The translations under genes and the position numbers were made by a program. Below, piece after piece: positions 9,041-15,904 of a DNA stretch of 64,000 nt. A model generated the notes under the pieces. It had not been told where the DNA came from, searched no databases, and saw only the letters and a program-made list of their open reading frames with translations. The stretch covers positions 434,001 through 498,000 of the forward strand of contig NZ_JAEMHL010000002.1 of the NCBI RefSeq assembly GCF_016458305.1, written 5' to 3'. Origin of the DNA: Geomonas anaerohicana. GTDB taxonomy: Bacteria; Desulfobacterota; Desulfuromonadia; Geobacterales; Geobacteraceae. The number at the start of each line of letters is the position of its first letter. Position 1 is the stretch's first letter.

Positions 9041-9667
9041 ATGAAAAAGTTAGGCAATGAAGAAGGTATAGCGCTGGTCACCGCGCTCATGTTCACCCTG
9101 ATCTGCCTGGGGATCGTGGCGGGGCTGATGCAGATGCTGTTGCTGGAGACCAAGGTGTCCGCCACCCAGAAGAACTACCGCAACTCCATCGAGGCGGCCT
9201 ACGGGGGTACCGAGCTCATCACGCGCGAGTTCATCCCCAAGCTCTTCAACAACTACTCCTCGGCCATCAACCCGCTCAAGCTTGCCTACGGTTCCGGCGG
9301 GATGGGGGACATCGGCCTGGTCACCAACGACACCGCTCTCCAGAAAAAGCTCAAATACGCCACCAGCGACTGGGGCAACACGATTTCCAAGACCATCGAC
9401 GCCAAGGACAACCCCGACCTGACCTTCATGTTGCGGGGGGTCTCCTCCGCCGGCAACTTCAAGGTCTACGCCAAGATCGTGGACACGGTACAGGGCAACT
9501 CCGACACCACCGGCGTCGATTACCTTGACAGCGGCGTCGGTGTCGCCGGCACCGGTTCGGGCATCTCGCCCAAACACAACCCCGCCCTCTACACCTTCGA
9601 GGTGCGCGGCGAGAAGGCCTCCAACCCCAAGGAAAAGGCGCTGCTCTCGGTGCTGTACGCCTTCTAG
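9041..9667 (+). CDS. pilX: Minor pilin, PilX type (first set)
   Basis: 208 residues, starting 15 bases after pilW. The N-terminus MKKLGNEEGIALVTALMFTLI fits the PilX N-terminal family: a short leader ending in G, then a hydrophobic helix without the usual Glu5 order (GIALVTALMF). PilX completes the FimU-PilV-PilW-PilX priming complex under PilY1. The gene ends the first minor-pilin operon and is followed by two terminator-like hairpins. The paralog in the second set (11877-12497) shares the ALVTALM helix and the C-terminal end ARLSVLYAY / ALLSVLYAF. Confidence 0.85.
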   Translation: MKKLGNEEGIALVTALMFTLICLGIVAGLMQMLLLETKVSATQKNYRNSIEAAYGGTELITREFIPKLFNNYSSAINPLKLAYGSGGMGDIGLVTNDTALQKKLKYATSDWGNTISKTIDAKDNPDLTFMLRGVSSAGNFKVYAKIVDTVQGNSDTTGVDYLDSGVGVAGTGSGISPKHNPALYTFEVRGEKASNPKEKALLSVLYAF

Positions 9668-9692
9668 TCCCACCACTCGCGACTGCTTCCCG

Positions 9693-9722
9693 GCGGCCCT
9701 CCCACAAGGAGGGCCGCTGTCG
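9693..9722 (+). terminator. Stem-loop terminator after first minor-pilin operon
   Basis: GCGGCCCTCC (9693-9702), loop CACAA, GGAGGGCCGC (9708-9717): a perfect 10-bp stem. TGTCGTTTT follows. It ends 50 bases after the PilX stop. Confidence 0.75.
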
Positions 9723-9737
9723 TTTTACCTTTCACTT

Positions 9738-9762
9738 GCCGCGCCGCTGCGGCTTTTTTTTT
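9738..9762 (+). terminator. Canonical intrinsic terminator
   Basis: GCCGC (9738-9742), six-base loop, GCGGC (9749-9753), then nine T residues (9754-9762). Together with the stem-loop just upstream it isolates the first pilin operon from the second. Confidence 0.8.
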
Positions 9763-9834
9763 ACCCCCGCTCTGCTAAGATTGGAAAGTTCAAATTAGGC
9801 CGCCCGGCTGATCCGGGACGGGCCCGGAGGGAGT

Positions 9835-10329
9835 ATGGGGTCGCGCGGCTTTTCGCTGATCGAGATGATACTGGCCATCGGCCTCGCGGCCATCCTCACC
9901 GCCATCGGCTCCTTCTACTTTCAGAAGTACCAGAAGAGTTACCGCATCGACGCCCAGACCCGCCTGCTCTTCACCGAACTGCTGAAGGCGCGCACCCTGG
10001 CCATCTACCAGCGCAGGGGGACGCGGGTCAAGATCTACGCCGACCGCTTCGAGGTCTACTCCTCGCTGCAGGACGGGGGGGCGGTCCATCCCGTGCAAAG
10101 ACACCTGCTGCAGTATCCGGTGACCGCCACCGCCAACCTGGACCTCGCTGCCGGCGGCAACATCGACTTTGACGAGACCGGGATCACCTACGGCTGGAGT
10201 TCCATCTGTCTTGAATCGGTGCCGGGCTACGGCGCGGTAGACAGCGTGGTCGTTGCCGCCACCAGGGTGAGCATCGGCAAGAAGGGCACGGGTGATGACT
10301 GTAAAACCGAGAACATCAAGCTCAAGTAG
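9835..10329 (+). CDS. Minor pilin, FimU/GspH type (second set)
   Basis: 164 residues with a very short leader, MGSRG/FSLIEMILAIGLAAI, cut after G5. GGAGG lies seven bases ahead of the ATG. The body (CLESVPGYGAVDSVVVAATRVSIGKKGTGDDC) aligns by eye with the end of the first-set protein at 6926-7414 (CIEPGG..IDSVVVTTARTYMGKRQTGGAC), including the paired Cys. It is therefore a paralog from a cluster duplication. It starts a second four-gene minor-pilin operon that has no PilY1 gene of its own. Confidence 0.85.
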   Translation: MGSRGFSLIEMILAIGLAAILTAIGSFYFQKYQKSYRIDAQTRLLFTELLKARTLAIYQRRGTRVKIYADRFEVYSSLQDGGAVHPVQRHLLQYPVTATANLDLAAGGNIDFDETGITYGWSSICLESVPGYGAVDSVVVAATRVSIGKKGTGDDCKTENIKLK

Positions 10330-10708
10330 CCGCGGCTTCACCCTGGTCGAGATGCTCATGGCCCTGCTGGTCATGACGGTCGGCCTCCTGGGGCTATTGC
10401 AGTCGGTGAACGTGGCCTACCACCAAAACCTCAGGGACAAACTGCGTAAGGAGGCAACCCTGCTGGCAGAGGAGCGCATGCACGACTGGTGCAGGCTCCC
10501 TTTCGACAGGATCACCACCGGAGTGCACAAGGAGGAGGCCGGCGAGAAGATGGTAGCCGGCACTCCCTGGCACTTTAGCGTGGTCCGGGAAGGGAGCGCG
10601 GTGGGGAACTCCACCAGGAAACTGCGGGTCATGGTGAACTGGTCCGTCAAGGGCGTCGGGAACCGGCACGAGATCTTCGCGCTCAGGTCAAGGAGAAACG
10701 GCGAATGA
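10292..10708 (+). CDS. pilV: Minor pilin, PilV type (second set)
   Basis: 138 residues; GTG at 10292 and ATG at 10295 are adjacent possible starts. It overlaps the FimU-type gene by 38 bases, as in the first set. The prepilin site is SSSRG/FTLVEMLMALLVMTVGLLG, then LLQSVNVAYHQNLRDKLRKE, which is closely parallel to the first-set PilV (LQSINVSLQYNLKNELRNE). The leader has a run of five Ser. The stop overlaps the following start (ATGA), so the genes are translationally coupled. Confidence 0.85.
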   Translation: MMTVKPRTSSSSSRGFTLVEMLMALLVMTVGLLGLLQSVNVAYHQNLRDKLRKEATLLAEERMHDWCRLPFDRITTGVHKEEAGEKMVAGTPWHFSVVREGSAVGNSTRKLRVMVNWSVKGVGNRHEIFALRSRRNGE

Positions 10709-11862
10709 GGCACTGCGGGGGGAGGGGAGGATATACCCTGGTCGAGCTGGTCGTGGTGATGCTCATCTTCGCGGTGGTGATGACGCTGATCAGCAGCTCC
10801 TTTGCCAACATCGTCCGCAGCACCGGGCAGCTGGGCAAAAAAACGGAGACCGAGATAGAGGGGCTGATCGGGCTGGAGTTGATGCGCCGCGACCTGGAAC
10901 TGGCCGGCTTCGGCCTTCCTTACACGCTGCCGGCCTGGCTCAACTATGCCGAAGCGCCCGAGGAGCTGCAGTTGGTGCCGGGGTACGCCGGTGCCAAGGC
11001 CGCCAACTTCAACGACAGGCCCGGTCTCTCTGCGCCGCCGGGCTATCGCGTCGGCAGCGATGTCGGTTTCAACGGCTCCGACTACCTGGTGGTCAAGGGG
11101 ACCCCCCTCGGCATCAACACGGTCTGTCACAGTTGGTGCTATCTGAACTACAGTGCGGTCACCAGGCCGTCGCGCGTCGAGCCCGAACTGAAGATCGGCA
11201 CCAAGGCCCGCGCCATCGTGCTGCATACCGGGGTCGGTGCCTCCGGCAAGCCGGTCCGGGACCTGGTCACCGCCGACGGAAGTTTCACCTTTTTCCTCGA
11301 CGACGTCGATGCCGACTTCGCACCGGCGGAGAGGGGCGACAGCCACGTCGTCTACGCAGTGGCCAACGGTGGCGGCGACCTCACCTTCCCCTTCAACCGG
11401 TCCGATTACTACATCAACCGCAGGTCGGACATCTCCACCGTGTGCAACCCCGGGACCGGCACGCTCTACAAGACCACCATCGAGCAGAACGGCAGCTACA
11501 CCAAGTACCCCATCCTCGACTGCGTGGCGGACATGCAGGTCGTGTTCTACATGGACACCAACCATGACGGCAAACCCGACTACCATCCCGACCCCGATGA
11601 CGGCGTGTTCACAGCGGAGTACCTGCGCGAGGAGTTGCAGGAGGTCCGAGTCTACATCCTGGCCCAGCAGGGGCGGCAAGACCCGGGCTACCGCTATCCG
11701 GTGCAGGACCCGGCGCGCGCCGTCGTGGTCGGGGACCCGGAGCTGCCCGATTACGCGGGGCACGTCTGGACCTCCCAGGCGATGGGCGCCGCCTTCGGTG
11801 AGCAGTGGCGCAGTTATCGCTGGAAACTGTACACGATCGTGGTGCAGCCCAAAAACCTGTAG
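10705..11862 (+). CDS. pilW: Minor pilin, PilW type (second set)
   Basis: 385 residues from an ATG overlapping the pilV stop. The short leader MRHCGGRGG precedes /YTLVELVVVMLIFAVVM; as in the first-set PilW, the mature residue 1 is Tyr. Matching landmarks in the two paralogs are LELMRRDLELAGFGLPY, FPFNRSDYYINR, ILDCVADMQVV and, at the end, WRSYRWKLYTIVVQPKNL. The ordered similarity over the whole length supports duplication of the four-gene block rather than independent recruitment. Confidence 0.85.
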   Translation: MRHCGGRGGYTLVELVVVMLIFAVVMTLISSSFANIVRSTGQLGKKTETEIEGLIGLELMRRDLELAGFGLPYTLPAWLNYAEAPEELQLVPGYAGAKAANFNDRPGLSAPPGYRVGSDVGFNGSDYLVVKGTPLGINTVCHSWCYLNYSAVTRPSRVEPELKIGTKARAIVLHTGVGASGKPVRDLVTADGSFTFFLDDVDADFAPAERGDSHVVYAVANGGGDLTFPFNRSDYYINRRSDISTVCNPGTGTLYKTTIEQNGSYTKYPILDCVADMQVVFYMDTNHDGKPDYHPDPDDGVFTAEYLREELQEVRVYILAQQGRQDPGYRYPVQDPARAVVVGDPELPDYAGHVWTSQAMGAAFGEQWRSYRWKLYTIVVQPKNL

Positions 11863-11876
11863 CAGGGGAGGGGGCT

Positions 11877-12497
11877 ATGGCGGCTCTACGTTGCCAAAGG
11901 GGCGCAGCCCTGATTACCGCTTTGATGCTGACGACGCTCTCCCTGGTGATCGCGATGGCCCTTTTGTCCACCATCATCGCCGGGACCCAGGTCGCCGCGA
12001 GCCAGAAGCGCTACCGCAGCGCCCTCACCTCGGCGCACGGCGGCCTCGACCTGTTCACCAGCGAGATACTCCCCAGGCTTTTTCAATCCGGGTACGGGAC
12101 CTCCGACTTCGAGCGCGACTTCCCCGGAATCGACCTGAAGGTGGCGCTCGATCCATGCCTGCAGCAAAAACTCACGCTGCCGCGCGCCGACTGGTCCGCC
12201 TGCAGCGATGTCCAGGCCAGCCCCGATCCCGCCCAGGCACCGGAGACCTCGTTTCGCCTGGCGGGAGAGCCGCCGGCGACGGGGTTCAACGTCAGCACCA
12301 AGATCATCGACACCGTGCCGGGCAATACCGACCGCAGCGGGTACTACCTGTTGGACGCGGGAGGAGCCGTGGCGGGCCAGGATGACGTGATCCGCCCGCA
12401 GCACGTGCCGGCCATGTACAACATCTATGTGCAGGGGGTGCGGGAAGAAGAGGGGACCCGCGAGAAGGCCCGCCTCTCCGTCCTCTACGCCTACTGA
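11877..12497 (+). CDS. pilX: Minor pilin, PilX type (second set)
   Basis: 206 residues from the ATG at 11877, which has the G-rich ribosome site AGGGGAGGGGG directly ahead; a longer frame back to 11805 would run into pilW and lacks such a site. The N-terminus MAALRCQRGAALITALMLTT is a PilX-type leader and helix. The protein shares KIIDTVPGNTDRSG..LLDAG with the first-set PilX (KIVDTVQGNSDTTG..LDSG) and the ending ARLSVLYAY. It closes the second minor-pilin operon. Confidence 0.85.
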   Translation: MAALRCQRGAALITALMLTTLSLVIAMALLSTIIAGTQVAASQKRYRSALTSAHGGLDLFTSEILPRLFQSGYGTSDFERDFPGIDLKVALDPCLQQKLTLPRADWSACSDVQASPDPAQAPETSFRLAGEPPATGFNVSTKIIDTVPGNTDRSGYYLLDAGGAVAGQDDVIRPQHVPAMYNIYVQGVREEEGTREKARLSVLYAY

Positions 12498-12501
12498 GTA
12501 G

Positions 12502-12632
12502 GGGACTGACTCCGCAAGGTGCCGGTCCTAGTTGTCCGGTTAGATGTTTGCAGCTCCCCCCTCCCGCCAGGGGAGGGGGGACTTTGGTTACCACTGCAAC
12601 ATCCAACCGGACAACACTGGTCGGTTCCCCTC
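12502..12632. repeat. Nested palindromic intergenic element
   Basis: Three nested inverted repeats are visible. The outer left arm GGGACTGACTCCGCAAGG (12502-) is a member of the GGGACTGGCTCCGCCAGG family. The middle arms are AGTTGTCCGGTTAGATGTT (12530-12548) and CAACATCCAACCGGACAACA (12597-). The inner hairpin is CCCCCCTCCCG / GGGGAGGGGGG (12555-12580). Such layering suggests one repeat inserted into another. It follows the second pilin operon. Confidence 0.65.
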
Positions 12633-12887
12633 TGCTTGCAGCTTGAGTCGCGACTTTTCACCTACGCGGGTTGCCGAAAATTGCAACTCGCCTTTTTATT
12701 GGTATGATCTCCCCATCCCGCCCATTAGAAAACGCGTGTGAGACAGGAGGCGCAGCTTCTCCCCATGGGAAAGTTTTTATTCTGAAGTATAATTACATAT
12801 AACTTTAAATAAAATATTGACTTTCCTTTTTATTGATGAGAAAGTGCGCCAAAATTCGTAACATCTGTCTTCAAGCGGTGCCTACTT
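12633..12887. other. AT-rich upstream region of the HTH-pilM operon
   Basis: No gene is supportable here. The segment 12780-12835 is distinctly AT-rich (TAATTACATATAAC, TTTAAATAAAATATTGAC) against a GC-rich background. It probably contains the promoter of the HTH-pilMNOPQ operon. A TTGACT at 12817-12822 is a possible -35 site, but no good -10 lies 16-18 bases on. A regulator binding region is equally possible. Confidence 0.3.
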
Positions 12888-13085
12888 ATGATCATGAACA
12901 GCGTCAAGAAACTCCGGGAAGAACGCCTGATGAGCAAGGCCGAGCTGGCACGACTGGCTGGGGTATCGCCCATCACCATTGACCGGATCGAACGGGGTGA
13001 GGACTGCAGGATGGAGACCAAGCGCAAGATCCTGCTTGCACTCGGGTTTTCCCTCTCCGACAAAAACAAGGTATTCCAGGACTAG
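12888..13085 (+). CDS. Small XRE-family helix-turn-helix regulator
   Basis: 65 residues, essentially one Cro/C1-type HTH domain: KLREERLMSKAELARLAG, then VSPITIDRIERGED and a closing helix (KRKILLALGFSLSD). There is no ligand or protease domain. Met codons at 12888 and 12894 are both possible and neither has a strong ribosome site. The stop lies 17 bases ahead of pilM in the same direction, so it is probably transcribed with pilMNOPQ and may control that operon or itself. The fold is clear; the target is inference. Confidence 0.8.
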   Translation: MIMNSVKKLREERLMSKAELARLAGVSPITIDRIERGEDCRMETKRKILLALGFSLSDKNKVFQD

Positions 13086-13102
13086 GTAGATAGGACCACG
13101 CG

Positions 13103-14155
13103 ATGCTTTTCTCCAAGAAGAAGGACATAGTAGGGGTCGACATAGGATCGAGTGCCGTGAAGCTCGTGCAGCTGCGCCCGGCCAAGGGCGGCTTCCAGCT
13201 CGTGAAGATCGGGATCCTGCCGCTGCCGGCCGAGGCCATCGTCGACAACACCCTGATGGACAGCTCTTCGATCGTCGAGACGGTCAAGCAGTTGTTGGGG
13301 ACCCTGGGGGTGAAGGCCAAAGAGGCCGTCTGCTCCATCTCGGGCAACTCGGTCATCATCAGAAAGATCTCCCTGCCGGTGATGCCGGTCGAGGAACTGG
13401 AAGACCAGATCCACTGGGAGGCCGAGCAGTACATTCCCTTCGACATCAACGACGTCAACGTCGACTTCCAGATTCTCTCCCCCGACGAGCAGGACCCCTC
13501 CAAGATGAACGTCCTGCTGGTTGCCAGCAAAAAGGACATCATCAACGACTACATCTCCGTGTTCGCGGAGGCCGGGCTCAAGCTGGCGGTGGTCGACGTC
13601 GACTCCTTCGCCGTCCAGAACGCCTTCGAGCTGAACTACCCGGTCGACCCGGACCAGGTCGTGGCACTGGTCAACATCGGCGCCAGCATCTTCAACCTCA
13701 ACATCGTCAGGGACGGCGTCTCCCTGTTCACCCGCGACGTGCAGATGGGGGGCAACCTCTACACCGAGGAGATCCAGAAGCAGTTCGGCATCAGCAGCGC
13801 CGAGGCCGAGGAGATCAAGCTGGGCTCCGAGCACTCCTCCGACCCGCGCCTGGGCGAGGTGCTGCAGCGGGTCAATGACACCATCGCCCTGGAGATGCGC
13901 CGCTCCCTGGACTTCTACAACTCCACCGCGGGCGAGGAGCGCATCACCAAGGTCTTTTTGAGCGGCGGCGCGGCCAAGACGCAGCAGCTGATCGAGGCGG
14001 TGCAGCAGAGGCTGGCGCTCCCGGTCGAGATCCTGAACCCGCTGGCCCGGGTTACCGTGAACGAGAAGGAGTTCGATTCCCGGTATCTCGATGAGATCGC
14101 TCCGCTCATGTCGGTAGCGGTGGGGCTCGCTACGAGGAGGGCTGGAGACAAATGA
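13103..14155 (+). CDS. pilM: Type IV pilus inner-membrane platform protein PilM
   Basis: 350 residues. An actin-like ATPase fold is shown by the N-terminal phosphate-1 motif VGVDIGSSAVKLVQL and the later KVFLSGGAAKTQQLIEAV. PilM is cytoplasmic and binds the N-terminal INLLP tail of PilN, linking the assembly platform to the pilus motor. The length is as usual. The last four bases overlap pilN (ATGA), so the two are made together, as their partnership would need. Confidence 0.93.
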   Translation: MLFSKKKDIVGVDIGSSAVKLVQLRPAKGGFQLVKIGILPLPAEAIVDNTLMDSSSIVETVKQLLGTLGVKAKEAVCSISGNSVIIRKISLPVMPVEELEDQIHWEAEQYIPFDINDVNVDFQILSPDEQDPSKMNVLLVASKKDIINDYISVFAEAGLKLAVVDVDSFAVQNAFELNYPVDPDQVVALVNIGASIFNLNIVRDGVSLFTRDVQMGGNLYTEEIQKQFGISSAEAEEIKLGSEHSSDPRLGEVLQRVNDTIALEMRRSLDFYNSTAGEERITKVFLSGGAAKTQQLIEAVQQRLALPVEILNPLARVTVNEKEFDSRYLDEIAPLMSVAVGLATRRAGDK

Positions 14156-14700
14156 TCAAGATAAACCTCCTCCCGATACGGGCATCCAAGAAGAAGGAAA
14201 CCATGCGCCAGCAGGTCACCATCCTGGTGATCGCCCTGGTGACCGTCCTGGTGGTGGGGCTGGGCTGGTGGATCTACCTGCGCAGCCAGGTCAACACGGT
14301 GAAGTCCGACATCACCCAGGCCGAGGCGGAACTGGCCCAGCTGAAGACCAAGATCGGGGTCATCGACAACCTGAAGAAGCTGCAGGCCGACGTCAAGAAG
14401 AAGCTCGACGTGCTGAACCGCCTGCGCCGCGGCAAGACCGGTCCCGCGTCGCGGCTGGCCGCGCTCTCCGACTCCACCCCGGACAAGCTCTGGCTCACCA
14501 GGTACACCGAGAACGGCTCGGCGGTAACGCTGTCCGGCGGCGCCATGAGCGAGGACCTGATCGCGGTGTTCATGAAGACGTTGCAGGCGTCGGGTGCCTT
14601 CACCAACGTGGAACTGGTGGTCTCGGAGCAGGCGGACTTTAGCGGCATCAAGTACAAGCGTTTCGACCTGTCGTTCCAGATCAAGGACCAGAAGCCGTAG
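14152..14700 (+). CDS. pilN: Type IV pilus assembly protein PilN
   Basis: 182 residues. The cytoplasmic tail MIKINLLPIRASKKK carries the INLLP motif that docks in PilM. One transmembrane helix (about 21-41, VTILVIALVTVLVVGLGWWI) is followed by a coiled coil (about 45-90) and a periplasmic ferredoxin-like domain. PilN and PilO form dimers that bridge PilM to PilP/PilQ. It is coupled to pilM by overlap; a 75-base gap separates it from pilO. Confidence 0.93.
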   Translation: MIKINLLPIRASKKKETMRQQVTILVIALVTVLVVGLGWWIYLRSQVNTVKSDITQAEAELAQLKTKIGVIDNLKKLQADVKKKLDVLNRLRRGKTGPASRLAALSDSTPDKLWLTRYTENGSAVTLSGGAMSEDLIAVFMKTLQASGAFTNVELVVSEQADFSGIKYKRFDLSFQIKDQKP

Positions 14701-14775
14701 CGCCGGGACCTCCGGCCCAGGATGCGGCGCGAGCAGGCAGCGCGCAAACCAAGAAGCTGAATCAGAGGCATTGCC

Positions 14776-15381
14776 ATGGATCCACAGATAGAGAAGTTGC
14801 TGAAGCTGCCGACCAAAGAGAAGGTCGCGCTCTTGATACTGCTGCTGGCCCTGGAAGGGGTCGGTCTCTACTACGGGCTGCACCGTCCCCGGCTCCTGGA
14901 ACTGGAGGCGCTCAAGACGCAGCAGCAGGAGTTGCAAAAGCAGATCGACGAGAACCGGCGCATCGCCAACAACCTGCCGCGCTTCAAGGCCGAATTCGAG
15001 CAGCTGAAGCGTGACCTGGACAACGCCCTGACCGAACTCCCCAACCAGAAGGAGATCCCGTCGCTTTTGACCAGCATCTCCAACTCCGGCAAGGGGGCCG
15101 GTCTCGACTTCCTGCTGTTCAGGCCCAAGCCCGAGGTTCCCAAGGACTTCTACGCCGAGGTGCCGGTTGACATCTCCGTCTCCGGGACCTTCTTCAACGT
15201 GGCCGACTTCTTCGTCGCGGTCGGGAAACTGCCGCGCATCGTGAACATCACCAACGTCAACGTCACGGACATCAAGGAAACTGCGGGGCGCACCACCATG
15301 AAGGTGAACTGCCTGGCCACCACCTTCCGTTTCCTCGATCCCAAAGAGAGCAAGAATGCGAATGCCAATAAACCGAAATAG
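14776..15381 (+). CDS. pilO: Type IV pilus assembly protein PilO
   Basis: 201 residues. A short cytoplasmic tail, one membrane helix (about 17-36, KVALLILLLALEGVGLYYGL), a coiled coil (about 40-90, LEALKTQQQELQKQIDENRR) and a periplasmic ferredoxin-like domain follow the family layout. PilO heterodimerises with PilN and contacts PilP. The end overlaps pilP by 26 bases. Confidence 0.92.
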   Translation: MDPQIEKLLKLPTKEKVALLILLLALEGVGLYYGLHRPRLLELEALKTQQQELQKQIDENRRIANNLPRFKAEFEQLKRDLDNALTELPNQKEIPSLLTSISNSGKGAGLDFLLFRPKPEVPKDFYAEVPVDISVSGTFFNVADFFVAVGKLPRIVNITNVNVTDIKETAGRTTMKVNCLATTFRFLDPKESKNANANKPK

Positions 15382-15892
15382 CGCGCTGCTTTTGACGCTG
15401 TTGCTGGCGTTTTCGTACGGCTGCAAAAAGGAAGAGGCCCCGGCGCCGCCCCCTCCCGCTCCCGCCGCGCCGAAACCCGCCCCCGCGCCCAAACCGGCGC
15501 CGCCGGTACAACAGCAGCTCTCCTCCGCGGCCAAGGCTGGTGCCGCGGTCCTCTTCAAGAAGGATCCCTTCAAGCCGCTGCTGGTGCCGCCGGCTCCGGC
15601 AGCGCCGGCCGGCCAGGGCGCCCGTCCCGCCGGGGCGCCTGCTGTCGAACTGCTGCCGATCCAGAGCTTCGAGGTGACCAAGTTCAAGGTCGCCGGCATC
15701 ATCGCCGGGCTCAGGGAGAACAAGGCACTGGTGATCGACCCCACCGGCAAAGGTTACGTAGTTCAGGTCGGCATGCAGATAGGCAACGCCAACGGCAGGG
15801 TCTCCAGGATCACCTCCTCGACGGTGGAGGTCGTGGAGAAGAGCGGTCGCAAGAGTAAAACCACCGTGCTCACGCTGGCCAAGAAAAGGTAA
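15356..15892 (+). CDS. pilP: Type IV pilus lipoprotein PilP
   Basis: 178 residues. The signal peptide ends in a lipobox (FSYGC, acylated Cys near residue 23). A long Pro/Ala/Lys-rich linker (about 28-50) reaches out from the inner membrane. A C-terminal beta domain (about 95-170, GIIAGLRENKALVIDPTGKG) binds the secretin PilQ. ATGs at 15356 and 15362 are both possible. The gene lies inside the end of pilO, so it is coupled. Confidence 0.9.
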   Translation: MRMPINRNSALLLTLLLAFSYGCKKEEAPAPPPPAPAAPKPAPAPKPAPPVQQQLSSAAKAGAAVLFKKDPFKPLLVPPAPAAPAGQGARPAGAPAVELLPIQSFEVTKFKVAGIIAGLRENKALVIDPTGKGYVVQVGMQIGNANGRVSRITSSTVEVVEKSGRKSKTTVLTLAKKR

Positions 15893-15904
15893 GGAGCGTT
15901 TCAG

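Noticed and set aside
13915-15750. Long open frame antisense to pilM-pilP
   Set aside because: It spans four well-supported pil genes and has no motif of its own.
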